NCBI RefSeq assembly: GCF_007954425.1
Contig: NZ_CP042345.1
Span: 682,001-746,000, forward strand
Direction of reading: 5' to 3'
Origin: Novosphingobium ginsenosidimutans
GTDB taxonomy: Bacteria > Pseudomonadota > Alphaproteobacteria > Sphingomonadales > Sphingomonadaceae
Length of the DNA: 64,000 nucleotides
The notes under the pieces are model-generated. The model searched no databases and had not been told where the DNA came from. It saw only the letters and a list, made by a program, of their open reading frames with translations. Position numbers and translations under genes: made by a program. Below, one piece after another: positions 31,791 to 41,197 of this stretch (position 1 is its first letter; each line of letters starts with the position of its first letter).

Positions 31791-33222
31791 GCCAATGAAC
31801 TCCGTCGCGCTCAGTCAGCGCGATTGCGGCCGAGGGTCCCCAGGTCCCGGCGGTGTAAGGTTTGGGTGTAACCCCGTGTTCACCCCACGAGGCCCGGATT
31901 GCGTCGATCCAGTCCCATTGCGCTTCCACCTCGTCACGGCGGACAAACAGGGTCTGGTCACCCTCGATCAGGTCGAGCAGCAGCCGCTCATAGGCGATCC
32001 GCTTGGTCGGGCCGGCAAAGGCATCCTGCATCCGGATGTCCAATGGCACTTCGCGCAGGCGCAGACCCTCGCGGTCCAGCCCCGGCACCTTGGCCATCAG
32101 CGAAAGGGTGATGTTTTCTTCGGGTTGGATGCCGATTACGAGCCGGTTGGGTTCGCTGCGTGCGCCCTTCCCGGCAAAGATCGAATGCGGCACGCGGCGG
32201 AACTGGACGACGATCTCAGTCCGGCGGGTTGGCAGACGCTTGCCGGTGCGCAGGTAGAACGGCACGCCCTTCCAGCGCCAGTTGTCGAGGTGCGCCTTGA
32301 TCGCGACGAAGGTTTCGGTGTCGCTGTCCTTGCCTAGTTCCTCGTCATAGCCCGGCACGGCCTGCCCGCCGATCGCCCCGGCGCGGTATTGACCGGTAAC
32401 GGTCTCGTCCGGCCCGACCAGCCGCAGCGAGCGCAATACTTTGACCTTCTCATCGCGAACGGCGGTTGCATCGAAGCTGCTGGGCGGCTCCATCGCCACC
32501 AGCGCTAGCAGCTGGAGCATGTGGTTCTGCACCATGTCGCGCAGCGCGCCCGAACCATCGTAATAGCCGACCCGCGATTCCAGCCCGACCGTTTCGGCGA
32601 CCGTGATCTGGACATGATCGATATGCGCCGCGTTCCACAGCGGCTCGAACAGGATGTTGGCAAAGCGCAGCGCCAGCAGATTCTGGACCGTTTCCTTGCC
32701 GAGGTAGTGGTCGATCCGGAAGATCTGCTCTTCCCTGAACGCGCTGGCCACGGCATCGTTGATCTGGCGGCTGGTCTCGAGATCAGTGCCAAGCGGTTTT
32801 TCGAGACCGATCCGCGCCTTGTCGCTGGCCAGGCCCGAAGCGGCGAGGCCGGCAATCGTCGGCTCGAACAGTGCGGGCGCGGTCGAGAGGAAGATCGCAA
32901 GTCCTTCGTCGATCGGCCCGACCTTCTTGGCCAAAGTCGTGAAGCCGGCCTGATCCGTGGCGTCGAGCGGCTGGTAATGCAGGCGGTTTAGGAAAGTGCC
33001 CATCCCGCCGCGCCGTTCGGCCGGCAGGAACTTTTCCAGCGCGGCGCGGGCGAAGTTGCGATAGCCGGCATCGTCCATGTCCTGGCGAGCCGTGCCGATG
33101 ATCCGCAGATCCTCGGCAACCAGCTTGTCGGCATGGAGCGCGCAGAGCGAGGGGAGCAGCATCCGCTGCGCCAGATCCCCGGTCGCGCCGAACAGCAGCA
33201 GGCTATCCGATCCGCGGTTCAT
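31783..33222 (-). CDS. zwf: Glucose-6-phosphate 1-dehydrogenase
   Basis: 479-residue NAD(P)-dependent enzyme oxidising glucose-6-phosphate, entry to the Entner-Doudoroff and pentose phosphate routes. Nucleotide-binding [12 protein letters not shown] starts at about residue 10, and the active-site motif [13 protein letters not shown] lies near 174-186. [15 protein letters not shown] and [11 protein letters not shown] are also typical. First gene of the six-gene operon running to the antiporter; its promoter must lie in the 165 bases between 33223 and 33387, where no CAATCGATTG site occurs, so the operon is probably not under the same LacI repressor. Confidence 0.97.
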   Translation of the reverse strand: MNRGSDSLLLFGATGDLAQRMLLPSLCALHADKLVAEDLRIIGTARQDMDDAGYRNFARAALEKFLPAERRGGMGTFLNRLHYQPLDATDQAGFTTLAKKVGPIDEGLAIFLSTAPALFEPTIAGLAASGLASDKARIGLEKPLGTDLETSRQINDAVASAFREEQIFRIDHYLGKETVQNLLALRFANILFEPLWNAAHIDHVQITVAETVGLESRVGYYDGSGALRDMVQNHMLQLLALVAMEPPSSFDATAVRDEKVKVLRSLRLVGPDETVTGQYRAGAIGGQAVPGYDEELGKDSDTETFVAIKAHLDNWRWKGVPFYLRTGKRLPTRRTEIVVQFRRVPHSIFAGKGARSEPNRLVIGIQPEENITLSLMAKVPGLDREGLRLREVPLDIRMQDAFAGPTKRIAYERLLLDLIEGDQTLFVRRDEVEAQWDWIDAIRASWGEHGVTPKPYTAGTWGPSAAIALTERDGVHWHE

Positions 33223-33387
33223 GGTTCTGCGCCTCCCCTCGGGTCACGAAATTACGTCAAGCACGGTGCAGGATACCGGATTCGGTCCCCTGCGACGAGT
33301 TTGGCGTAGTGACCCCATACCACCCCCGCAACCCGCTGGACGCTGGGAAAACGTATGCAGGCCCTGCGGCGCGCCAGGGCGCCGCGT

Positions 33388-35331
33388 TCAGACCGGGACT
33401 GCGATATGCTTGCCGCCGAACACGGCCTGCCAGTTCTCGATCTCGCTCACCACCACGTCGTCGACGGCATGGGCCAGTTCGGAGACGCGGGCATAGTCAA
33501 TCCGGTCATCCGGTGCCGCCAGCAGCAGCGTGATGCGCGAATGCAGGCCGTCCAGCTTCGCCGCGGTCACTTCCGAGATGGCGGCGAACCGCTCGAAATC
33601 GCCGAAGTAGCGGATGCCCGCGATCGCCGCGCCGAAGGTCGGCAAGGCGACGCCCAGAAAGGTGCCGGGCTTCGAGAGGGCCTGCGGCCAGCCATGCGGC
33701 ACCAGCCCCAGCACCGATCCCGCCTTGACCACGAGGTAGACCGTGACCGAGGCCACAGCCAGCTGGAAGAGCCGGGTTGAGAAGGTATCGAGGTTGTGAT
33801 GCACCGCAGTCAGGCGGCGGGCCTTGCCCCAGTGGTAATCGCGCTGGCTGACGACGTGGCGATCGAGCAGATCCGACAGGGCCTGCCGCAAATAGGCCGG
33901 GCTCAGCGCAACTCTCGGCAGCCCCACCGCGCGCAGCGCGCGGCGGGCATGGTATTCGGGCCAGGCAACATCGGCGCCCTGTGGCCAGCGTCCCGGTGCC
34001 CTCGCCACTCCCAGCAGCAGCAGGATCGGGGCATGACGCAGATACTCCGCAACCCGGCGCGTTTCGAACCAGCGGCCGTGCCAGCGCAGCCGGCTGCCGA
34101 CAAATGTGATCAACAGGATGGTGGAGAGCAGCAGCAGTTCGGTGCTGGCAAACAGCCATTTGCGATCAGCCAGCCCCAGCGGATCGTAAAGAATGCCAAC
34201 CACCACCGCGAACGCAGAGAATATGAAGTTGGCGATCATCCCGCCGCGATAGGCATCGGATAGCCAGGCCGAAACACCGTCAGTCCAGGCGAAGCGGCGC
34301 AGCACCTGCTGCTCGATCGCTGCGGGCATAGCGGGATCGGCGCCGGGCAGATCCCGCGCCAGCGCCAGCAGGCTTGCGCCGCTGCCCGCGGCGATGGCTT
34401 CAGGCGTTTCATAGACCTGGCGCAGTGAGCGGAAGCGGTGCCCTTCGCCCGCAAACAGCGCCTCGATCCGGCGGTAGGACGTCGCAATCCGGTTGCTGTG
34501 CGGACGCCAGCGTTCGTTGGCCAGACCGGGGGTGCGATCCTCTCCGGGCGGCTTCAGTGCGGCCCCGACAAGCTCGACCAGCGCCGCTTCGCGCTGGTCG
34601 ACATCGACCTGGCCGCTGGCTGCCAAAGCTTCAGGCGCGCGCAGGATCTGCCAGTCCTCGGGCGCATTGGCATCAATCCAGATCACGGGCGTGCCATGCT
34701 CCAGTGCTTCCGAAATGGTGTGGCCAGTACCGCCCAGGAAAGCACGGCTGATCCCGTCCCACACGCCGATCACCAAGTCCGACTGCTCGATCAGCACCCG
34801 CCCGGCCAGGGCAACCCGGGCTGAGCAGCGTGCGGCAAAGGCCTGGGCGGCATGAAGGTCGGTCGGCGCGGCCAGCTTATCGATAAACAGCCGGTTGAGC
34901 AGGGCGTCACGCTCAGCCAGTTCGAACAGCCGGGCCGAAGCGGCCAGCTCGCGGATCGCTGCGGCGCGGGCTTCGGTCACCGGGTCAGACGCCGCGCGCC
35001 CTGCTGCCAGCGCCTGGCCATCGGCGACTGTTTCGGGAAGAGCATTGATTGCAACGTTGAGGTCGCGGCCAAACGGCAGCGGCGCGACCAGTTCCCAGCC
35101 ATGGTCCAGCGCATGGCGGGCGGCGATCTGGTCAACCCCGTCGGTCAGCAGGCTGTGGAGACGGATCGGCGCCGCTGCAGCGGCAGCGGCCGCATCGATC
35201 CGGTCCATGACATCCGCCAGGACGCGCTCGATTCGGGCGCGATTGGCACTAAACGCGGCATTGCCGATCCGGTGGCCGGTGACGCCGATCGACAAGGCGA
35301 TCGGGGGCGGCAAGGGCGCGCTGATGGACAT
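33388..35331 (-). CDS. SLOG-like domain protein with four TM segments (possible SLATT-type effector)
   Basis: 647-residue protein. The N-terminus IALSIGVTGHRIGN (about 11-24) and the strands VALAGRVLIEQSDLVIGVWDG and GTGHTISEALEHGTPVIWID match SLOG-like Rossmann domains (TIR/LOG superfamily), which bind or process nucleotide signals. Hydrophobic segments lie near residues 366-385, 396-415, 522-545 and 557-576, with a soluble loop between the pairs. SLOG plus two-TM SLATT domains form predicted pore effectors in nucleotide-triggered conflict systems (described by Burroughs and colleagues). No cyclase gene or other partner is adjacent. An ATG at 35343 is an alternative start. The fold assignment is from motif resemblance, the role inferred. 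Confidence 0.6.
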   Translation of the reverse strand: MSISAPLPPPIALSIGVTGHRIGNAAFSANRARIERVLADVMDRIDAAAAAAAAPIRLHSLLTDGVDQIAARHALDHGWELVAPLPFGRDLNVAINALPETVADGQALAAGRAASDPVTEARAAAIRELAASARLFELAERDALLNRLFIDKLAAPTDLHAAQAFAARCSARVALAGRVLIEQSDLVIGVWDGISRAFLGGTGHTISEALEHGTPVIWIDANAPEDWQILRAPEALAASGQVDVDQREAALVELVGAALKPPGEDRTPGLANERWRPHSNRIATSYRRIEALFAGEGHRFRSLRQVYETPEAIAAGSGASLLALARDLPGADPAMPAAIEQQVLRRFAWTDGVSAWLSDAYRGGMIANFIFSAFAVVVGILYDPLGLADRKWLFASTELLLLSTILLITFVGSRLRWHGRWFETRRVAEYLRHAPILLLLGVARAPGRWPQGADVAWPEYHARRALRAVGLPRVALSPAYLRQALSDLLDRHVVSQRDYHWGKARRLTAVHHNLDTFSTRLFQLAVASVTVYLVVKAGSVLGLVPHGWPQALSKPGTFLGVALPTFGAAIAGIRYFGDFERFAAISEVTAAKLDGLHSRITLLLAAPDDRIDYARVSELAHAVDDVVVSEIENWQAVFGGKHIAVPV

Positions 35332-35450
35332 CGGCGGTGGCATACCTATGGATTCAGCCGGAAACACCCGGGTGTTTCGGACAATCCCCCGGCAAATGCA
35401 AAGCCGATTTGTGCGCCACGGGATTCGGGACACTATCCGGCCAAACGCAA

Positions 35451-35477
35451 CGAGCCAGGGCACTGGGCCCTGGCTCG
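35451..35477 (-). terminator. Terminator-like hairpin after ompW
   Basis: Perfect 11-bp stem CGAGCCAGGGC / GCCCTGGCTCG with a 5-base loop, 30 bases downstream of the ompW stop and before the SLOG gene. On the minus strand it is followed by TTGCGTTT. Confidence 0.6.
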
Positions 35478-35506
35478 CGCTAACTCGAACTGTCAGGCTG
35501 TCCCGA

Positions 35507-36181
35507 TCAGAAGCGGTAGCTCAGACCGCCGCTGACGACCCACGGATCCAGCTTGTGCTTGGTCTGCAGCGCCAGGGTGTTGCCGGCAAAGAAGCTGGCG
35601 GTGGTGCCAACGAAGTAGCGCTTGGCGTCAAGGCTGAAGCCCAGGCCCTTGTCGTTGAGCGGCAGGTCGAAACCGGCCTGCAGCGCCAGACCGAACTCGT
35701 TGGACAGGTTGACGCGAGTCGCGCCGAGCGCCGCTGCGCTTGCGCCCACACCTTCGCTGAAGATGAAGAAATGGGCCGGACCGGCGCCGATGTAAGGCTT
35801 CACTGCGCCCAGATCGAAGTGATACTTCAGCGTCACCGTCGCGGGCAGGATGATCGCATCGTTGACCAGCGCCGCGCCAGCCAGACCGCCCTTGCCGGTC
35901 ACATCATGCGGCGTGACGCAGCAGATCGTCTCGACCGAGACGTTCTTCGAGAAGAAGTATTCGATCGCCAGGGTCGGCACGACCGAATCGCTGGCCTGGC
36001 TGTCGCTGGTGGCCGGTGCGCCGACCAGGTTGGTACGCACTTCGGTGATCTCGCCATTGGGCAGAACGCCAGTGGCAAAGGCCTTGATCTGGATCTTGCC
36101 TTCGGAATCGCCGGCCCAGGCAGGCGTGGCGAGGGCAAGGGTGCTGGCAGCCGCCAGGGCTGCGGCAATGCGCTTGGTCAT
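35507..36181 (-). CDS. OmpW-family outer membrane protein
   Basis: 224-residue eight-stranded barrel of the OmpW family. The signal peptide ends ALATPAWAGD (about residue 26). KIQIKAFATGVLPNGEI and VPTLAIEYFFSKNVSVETICC are the typical first strands, GAVKPYIGAGPAHFFIFSEG follows, and the final SGGLSYRF ends in Phe as expected for BAM substrates. OmpW proteins form a hydrophobic channel thought to pass small apolar molecules. The ATG at 36181 starts the signal peptide; the longer frame upstream reads into the neighbouring gene. Confidence 0.92.
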   Translation of the reverse strand: MTKRIAAALAAASTLALATPAWAGDSEGKIQIKAFATGVLPNGEITEVRTNLVGAPATSDSQASDSVVPTLAIEYFFSKNVSVETICCVTPHDVTGKGGLAGAALVNDAIILPATVTLKYHFDLGAVKPYIGAGPAHFFIFSEGVGASAAALGATRVNLSNEFGLALQAGFDLPLNDKGLGFSLDAKRYFVGTTASFFAGNTLALQTKHKLDPWVVSGGLSYRF

Positions 36182-36311
36182 TTCGGGATATCTCGCAGTT
36201 GGGAGGGACGGGAGACTAAAGCCTGCCGGTTCTGATGCCCGGTCAGGAAAGGTGCGGGAACAGACGGCTGCCGGGATGGGGGACGACAGCCGCCTGCCCG
36301 CGACCCTTCGC

Positions 36312-36908
36312 TTACTTGGCCGAGTACGGCAGCGAAGAGTGGTGGAGGACGATCTTGAGTTGGCCATCGGCACCGCGGGTCCAGGCCCAGGTCTTGTCGA
36401 CCTTGGTCATGTTGCCCTTGGCATCCCACAGCGTGACATTGCCCATCGAGATGGCCGAATTGCCGGTGATGACGATGCCGGCATTGTCGATCTGGAACTT
36501 GCGCCAGCCCTTGAGGGCAAAGCCGGTGTCGGCCGGATAGGCCTTGTCGCCGCCGACGAAGTAGGCCAGCGCGCCGTCGCGGCTCGTGCGGAAAGTCTGC
36601 GGGGCGACAGTCAGGGTCGGCTTGAACAGCACCGGACCCATGCCATAGCCATAGGCGCCATCAAGCACCTGGCCAGCCAGAGTCTTGGCGGCAGCAAAGC
36701 CCTTGGTGTCGTATTCGGTCGAGATGGCGACCAGGGCCTTGCCCCAGGCCTGCTGCGCGGCTTCGACTTCGGCCTGGGTGATCGGGGCATAGATCGCGGC
36801 GGCGGCAGCCTTGGGCGCGGCGTGATCGTGGGCAACGGCCGGAGTGGCGATCGCCGCCAGCGGCAGCAGGGCGGCCAGGGCAGCACTGCGGATCTTGAAG
36901 CTCTTCAT
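36312..36908 (-). CDS. Exported NTF2/SnoaL-like protein
   Basis: 198-residue periplasmic protein with a clear signal peptide (MKSFKIRSAALAALLPLAAI to about ATPAVAHDH). The mature part begins ITQAEVEAAQQAWGKALVAI and continues with LAYFVGGDKAYPADTGFALKGWRK and NSAISMGNVTLWDAKGNM, ending LKIVLHHSSLPYSAK. Alternating helix and long strands suggest an NTF2/SnoaL (DUF4440-like) cone fold. Substrate unknown. 130 bases separate it from ompW on the same strand. Confidence 0.72.
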   Translation of the reverse strand: MKSFKIRSAALAALLPLAAIATPAVAHDHAAPKAAAAAIYAPITQAEVEAAQQAWGKALVAISTEYDTKGFAAAKTLAGQVLDGAYGYGMGPVLFKPTLTVAPQTFRTSRDGALAYFVGGDKAYPADTGFALKGWRKFQIDNAGIVITGNSAISMGNVTLWDAKGNMTKVDKTWAWTRGADGQLKIVLHHSSLPYSAK

Positions 36909-37085
36909 GGGTGTACTCCTCGTGAACCTTTATCTTGATCGTTTGGCCGCCCGGCAGGGCAGTGTGCCAATCGTCGTGGGTTAACTAGGCTTCGGGAAAG
37001 GCAGCAGGAATTGGCCGTATGGCGGGCCGCGCGGCCTAGGCCGGATGGCCTATGCACATTTGCCGCCAGGCCCTAGAGGGGGGCC

Positions 37086-38132
37086 ATGCAGAGCGGGAAT
37101 CCGGCCCTGGCCCCCGAGGTCGAAACCGTCGCCGAACTGCGCGAGCTTTATCGCGCGGCCGAGGCGCGGGCCGCGCGGCTGCGCCTGCTGTCCACCAATG
37201 GCCGCCAGCTCGCCCTGGCCGAGGCCGCGACGCTCGATGCGATCCTGCAGGGCTGCGCCGACCGGCTGGGGTATTTCCTGGGCCGGCGCGGCGGGACCGT
37301 TCAGACCGGGGCGGGCGAAGGCCTGCCGATCCCGGCGCCGGGCAGCGAAGGCCGGGTGCTGGCGGTCCTGGCGATCGACGGACTGCTGCGGCTTGAGGAC
37401 ATTTCCGATCCCGAGGACCGCGAAGCCGTGCGGCTGCAGCTCGAAATGCTCGGCGCGACGATCGACCGGATCAACCGCGCCCGCGAACTGCAGGAGCGCG
37501 AGGCGCGGCTGGAATTCGTGGTCGGGCGGCTGTTCTCGGCGCAGGAGGAAGAGCGCCGCCGGGTCAGCCACGAACTGCATGACGGCGTGGCCCAGACGGC
37601 AACTGCCCTGGCCCGCCTGCTCGAGGGCGGGGCCGGCACGGCTGACCGCGCCAAGCTGGCCGCTATTGCCCGCGACCTGGTGGGTGAGCTGCGCGGCGTG
37701 ATCCGCGGGCTGCGACCGACCGTGCTCGACGATCTGGGCCTAGAAGCTGCCCTGCGCACCCTGGCCGAGGCGCTGGAGGCCGAGGGTTACAAGGTGCAGG
37801 TCAGCATCGCCAGCGACGTGGCCCGCTGGCCCACCCATATCGAAACCGCCCTCTACCGGGTGGCGCAGGAAGCCCTGGCCAATGTCCGCAAGCACGCTGG
37901 CGGGCCCTGCCCGGTCAGCCTTGAGCTTGCCGCGCGGCATGGCGACGCACGGCCTTATCTGCGGATTGCCGACCAGGGCCAGGGCCGCAGCGCGGTGGAA
38001 GATGCCGGCACGCCGCATTTCGGCATCGATGTGATGCGCGAGCGGATGGTCTCGATCGGCGGCACGCTCGACTGGCAGGCACCGGCCAAAGGCGGCGTCA
38101 CGGTTCTTGCCCGGTTTCCGAAAGTCGCCTGA
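37086..38132 (+). CDS. NarL-type sensor histidine kinase (HisKA_3)
   Basis: 348-residue cytosolic histidine kinase without TM segments. Residues 1-130 are a variable sensing part, perhaps a divergent GAF domain. The H-box EEERRRVSHELHDGVAQTA (about 157-175) is of the HisKA_3 type, with His in SHELHDGVAQ. The N-box reads YRVAQEALANVRKHAG and the C-terminal G-box GIDVMRERMVSIGG. Partner of the response regulator starting 2 bases after its stop. The signal is unknown. Confidence 0.9.
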   Translation: MQSGNPALAPEVETVAELRELYRAAEARAARLRLLSTNGRQLALAEAATLDAILQGCADRLGYFLGRRGGTVQTGAGEGLPIPAPGSEGRVLAVLAIDGLLRLEDISDPEDREAVRLQLEMLGATIDRINRARELQEREARLEFVVGRLFSAQEEERRRVSHELHDGVAQTATALARLLEGGAGTADRAKLAAIARDLVGELRGVIRGLRPTVLDDLGLEAALRTLAEALEAEGYKVQVSIASDVARWPTHIETALYRVAQEALANVRKHAGGPCPVSLELAARHGDARPYLRIADQGQGRSAVEDAGTPHFGIDVMRERMVSIGGTLDWQAPAKGGVTVLARFPKVA

Positions 38133-38134
38133 GC

Positions 38135-38770
38135 ATGACTGTGCGAATCCTGATCGTTGACGATCACCAGCTCGCGCGCGAGGGGCTGAAATCGGTGCTG
38201 GCCGGTGACGGCCTGGAAGTGGTCGGCGAGGCAACCAGCGGTGAGGAAGCCGTTGACCTGGTCGCCCGCTTGCAGCCCGACGTGGTGCTGATGGATGTCC
38301 GCTTAGGCCCTGGGATCGATGGGCTGGAGGCCACCCGCCGGATTGCCGCACTAGGCCTGCCCAGCCGGGTGCTGATGCTCTCGCTCCACGATATGCCGGC
38401 CTATGTCCGTGAGGCGCTGGCCGCAGGGGCAGCAGGCTATGTGCTGAAGGATGCCTCGATCGCCGAGCTGCGCGGCGCCGTCAGCCAGGTCATGGCCGGG
38501 CAGAGCGTGATGCCGCTCAATCTGATCAATGCCGCACTGCGCCAGAACGAGCGCGAGGTCCGCCCTGCCGATGCGCTGAACACGCTCACTCCGCGAGAGC
38601 GTGAAGTGCTGGCGCAGATCGCCGAGGGGCTGACCAACAAGGAAATCGCCCGCCAGCTTGGCGTCAGCCCGGCGACCGTCAAGGCCCATGTCGAGCGGAT
38701 CATCGCCAAGCTGGGCGTCGCCGACCGGACCCAGGCGGCGGTGCTTGTCGCGCGGGCTGGTCCGGCATGA
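38135..38770 (+). CDS. NarL/FixJ-family response regulator
   Basis: 211-residue regulator. The receiver domain has the acidic pair Asp9-Asp10 (ILIVDDHQ), phospho-acceptor Asp54 (VLMDVRLG) and lysine in YVLKDAS. A LuxR-type helix-turn-helix occupies about 145-205 (LTPREREVLAQIAEGLTNKE, LGVSPATVKAHVERI). It should be phosphorylated by the preceding HisKA_3 kinase. It overlaps the next kinase gene by 4 bases (ATGA), so all four genes here form one operon. Confidence 0.94.
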   Translation: MTVRILIVDDHQLAREGLKSVLAGDGLEVVGEATSGEEAVDLVARLQPDVVLMDVRLGPGIDGLEATRRIAALGLPSRVLMLSLHDMPAYVREALAAGAAGYVLKDASIAELRGAVSQVMAGQSVMPLNLINAALRQNEREVRPADALNTLTPREREVLAQIAEGLTNKEIARQLGVSPATVKAHVERIIAKLGVADRTQAAVLVARAGPA

Positions 38771-40713
38771 CCCGGCCAATGCCTGCGCGCCGCATGACCC
38801 GCTTCTGGGCTGACCGCCGCCTGGCGCTGAAGGGTCTGGTGGTGATCGCACTGCCGCTGGCGATCCTGCTCGGCGCGCTGGTTTCGCTCTACATCGCCAG
38901 CAATGCCGAGGTTCGAGCTGAAAACGACGTGCGCCGCGCCTTCGCGATCCAGCGCGATACCTATCAGGTCCATGCCCTGCTGGCTGAGGCCGCTGCCGGC
39001 GTGCGCGGCTATGCCCTGACTGGGCAGGAGCGATTCCTTGAACCCTATCGCAAGGCCGAGGCGAGCCTGCCGCCCACCATGGTCCGGCTCGACCAGGCGA
39101 TCCGCGACCGCGAGGTGCGCGAACGCTTCAACCGGATCAACGAACTGACCGCCCGCAAACGCGAAGGTCTGAAGAGCATTGTCGACCTGGCCCGCAATGG
39201 CAACCGGGCCGCGATCGAACCGGCGCTGGTCTCCAACAAGATCGTGCTCGACGCCATGCGCCAGGAAATCGAGCTGATTCAGCGCCGCGAAGGCGTGCTG
39301 CTCGATCAGCGCCGGGCGCGCGTGGACGAAGTGCGCGGCCGCTTCCTGCTGCTGACTGCGATCAGCGCGGTGGTCGGCCTGCTCGGCAGCCTGGCGGCGG
39401 TTTACCTGTTCTCCACCGGGATCGTGCGCCGCGTCCAGATACTCGAAGCCAATGCCGAACTGCTCGCGCGGGGCGAGGAACTGGCTGAAATGCCCGATGA
39501 TGCCGACGAGATCGGCCGTCTGGCGCAGCGCATGGCTCGGGCCAGCGCCCTCCTCCGTGGCCGCGAGCAGGCTCTGCGTGAGAGCGAGGAGCGCTTCCGC
39601 CTGGTGATCGAGGAAGTGCAGGACTACGGCATTTTCGCGCTCGATCCCCAGGGCGTGGTCACCTCTTGGAACCTCGGCGCGCAGCGGATCAAGGGCTGGG
39701 AAGCCGAGGAGATCCTGGGCCACCACTTCAGCCGGTTCTATCCCGAAGAGACCCGCGGCCACCTGCCCGCGCAGATGCTGGAACGTGCCCGCCGCGATGG
39801 CACAGCCGAGGACGAGGGCTGGCGGCTGCGCAAGGATGGCAGCCCGTTCTGGGCCAACGTGGTAATCACTGCCCTGCACGATGAACACGGCGCGCTGCGC
39901 GGCTTTGCCAAGGTTACCCGCGACATGACCGAGCGCCGCCGCAGCGAGGAAGCGCTGCGCTTTGCCCGCGAAGAAGCGATCGCCGCGAATCTCGCCAAGA
40001 GCGAGTTCCTCTCACGCACCAGCCACGAATTGCGCACGCCGATGTCGGCGATCCTCGGTTTCGGGCAACTGCTCGAGCTGGACGAGGACCAGTTCGAGCC
40101 CCGCCACCGCGAGGCGCTGAGCCAGATCATGAAGGCGGGGCGCCACCTGCTTTCGCTGATCAACGACCTGCTCGATATCTCAAGCATCGAGGCCGGCGGA
40201 GCTGAGCTGAACCTTGAGCAGATCGATCTTGGTGAGCTGCTGCAGGAAGTCCACGGCCTCGCCGCCCCGATTGTCGCCACGGCCGGCCTCAAATTCGTGC
40301 TTGAGCAGCCGGCCGAGCCATTGGTCGCCTGGGCTGATCGGCGGCGTGTGGTCCAGGTCATGCTCAACCTGGTCTCCAATGCCGCCAAGTACAATCGCAC
40401 GGGCAGCCAGGTACGCCTCACTTGCTCCTCCAAGGGTCGCGACATCCGGGTCGAGGTGGAAGATGACGGCACGGGCGTCGCCAGCAGCGAAGTATCGCGC
40501 CTGTTTACGCCGTTCGACCGGCTGGGCCAGCAGAGCCGGGCGAAAGTTGATGGCACCGGGTTGGGCCTCGCGCTCTCCAAACGGCTGGTGGAATCGATGG
40601 GTGGTCAGATTGGCTACGAAGCGCCGGAACAGGGGGCGCGGTTCTGGTTCACACTCCCCAGCCGCGCCCGCTCCAGCTCGGCCCGGAGCAAGGCAGGAAA
40701 GCAGAGGGCATGA
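38767..40713 (+). CDS. CHASE3-HAMP-PAS sensor histidine kinase
   Basis: 648-residue membrane kinase. TM1 spans about residues 22-44, a CHASE3-like sensor follows (RDTYQVHALLAEAAAGVRGYALTGQERFLEPY), TM2 lies near 195-215, then HAMP, a PAS domain (FRLVIEEVQDYGIFALDPQG, about 278-400), HisKA with His in SRTSHELRTPMSAIL, and HATPase_c with VMLNLVSNAAKYNR and DGTGLGLALSKRLVE. It has no receiver of its own; the stand-alone receiver encoded next, overlapping by 4 bases, is its likely partner. The CHASE3 signal is unknown. Confidence 0.92.
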   Translation: MTRPMPARRMTRFWADRRLALKGLVVIALPLAILLGALVSLYIASNAEVRAENDVRRAFAIQRDTYQVHALLAEAAAGVRGYALTGQERFLEPYRKAEASLPPTMVRLDQAIRDREVRERFNRINELTARKREGLKSIVDLARNGNRAAIEPALVSNKIVLDAMRQEIELIQRREGVLLDQRRARVDEVRGRFLLLTAISAVVGLLGSLAAVYLFSTGIVRRVQILEANAELLARGEELAEMPDDADEIGRLAQRMARASALLRGREQALRESEERFRLVIEEVQDYGIFALDPQGVVTSWNLGAQRIKGWEAEEILGHHFSRFYPEETRGHLPAQMLERARRDGTAEDEGWRLRKDGSPFWANVVITALHDEHGALRGFAKVTRDMTERRRSEEALRFAREEAIAANLAKSEFLSRTSHELRTPMSAILGFGQLLELDEDQFEPRHREALSQIMKAGRHLLSLINDLLDISSIEAGGAELNLEQIDLGELLQEVHGLAAPIVATAGLKFVLEQPAEPLVAWADRRRVVQVMLNLVSNAAKYNRTGSQVRLTCSSKGRDIRVEVEDDGTGVASSEVSRLFTPFDRLGQQSRAKVDGTGLGLALSKRLVESMGGQIGYEAPEQGARFWFTLPSRARSSSARSKAGKQRA

Positions 40714-41144
40714 GCGGCAACCTGATCGATAGCGCCGAGATCCGCAGCCGGCGCATCCTGATCGTCGATGACGAGGACGCCAACGTCCTCTTGCTGGCCA
40801 GCGTGCTGGAGCGCGAGGGCTATACCGACATTCACGCGATCACCGATCCAACCACCGCGCTCGAGGCCTTTGTTCAGCTTGAGCCCGACCTGGTGCTGCT
40901 TGACCTGATGATGCCCGAGGTCGACGGCTTCCAGCTGCTTGAAGCCTTCAAGCGCCATGACCGCCCGGACGAGTTCCGTCCGGTGCTGGTCCTGACCGCC
41001 GACAGCACCATCGCCGCCCGCCGGCGCGCCCTGGCGCTGGGGGCTAAGGACTTTGTCTCAAAACCCTTCGACGTGATCGAGATCGCATTGCGGATTGCGA
41101 ACCTGCTGGAAACACGCATCCTCTATCAGCGGCTGCGCGGCTGA
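40710..41144 (+). CDS. Single-domain response regulator
   Basis: 144-residue stand-alone receiver. Acidic pair at residues 20-21 (ILIVDDED), phospho-acceptor Asp65 in VLLDLMMPE, Thr in LVLTAD, and Lys in DFVSKPFD. There is no output domain, so it probably relays phosphate or acts by protein contact. The start overlaps the CHASE3 kinase stop. It is the last gene before the tRNA-Lys islet. Confidence 0.93.
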   Translation: MSGNLIDSAEIRSRRILIVDDEDANVLLLASVLEREGYTDIHAITDPTTALEAFVQLEPDLVLLDLMMPEVDGFQLLEAFKRHDRPDEFRPVLVLTADSTIAARRRALALGAKDFVSKPFDVIEIALRIANLLETRILYQRLRG

Positions 41145-41150
41145 GTGTGA

Positions 41151-41197
41151 TGGTCAGCCCAGGTGGGTTCGAACCTGCTTCCTGCTGATTGACCAAC
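41151..41197 (-). pseudogene. Decayed 3' half of tRNA-Lys (att-like direct repeat)
   Basis: 47 bases align without gaps to the 3' half of the intact tRNA-Lys at 42733-42808, in the same orientation. By eye 35 of 47 positions agree, including GGTTCGAACCCA and the terminal GGGCT and ACCA. The T-stem carries two mismatched pairs, and the 5' half shows no clear match, so it cannot be a working tRNA. Such a partial copy is what site-specific integration into a tRNA 3' end leaves behind. Confidence 0.65.

Noticed and set aside
30138..31871. Long plus-strand open frame opposite edd
   Set aside because: Edd on the minus strand has all Fe-S cysteines and family motifs; the other frame is low-complexity His/Arg/Gly-rich, typical of antisense reading in GC-rich DNA.
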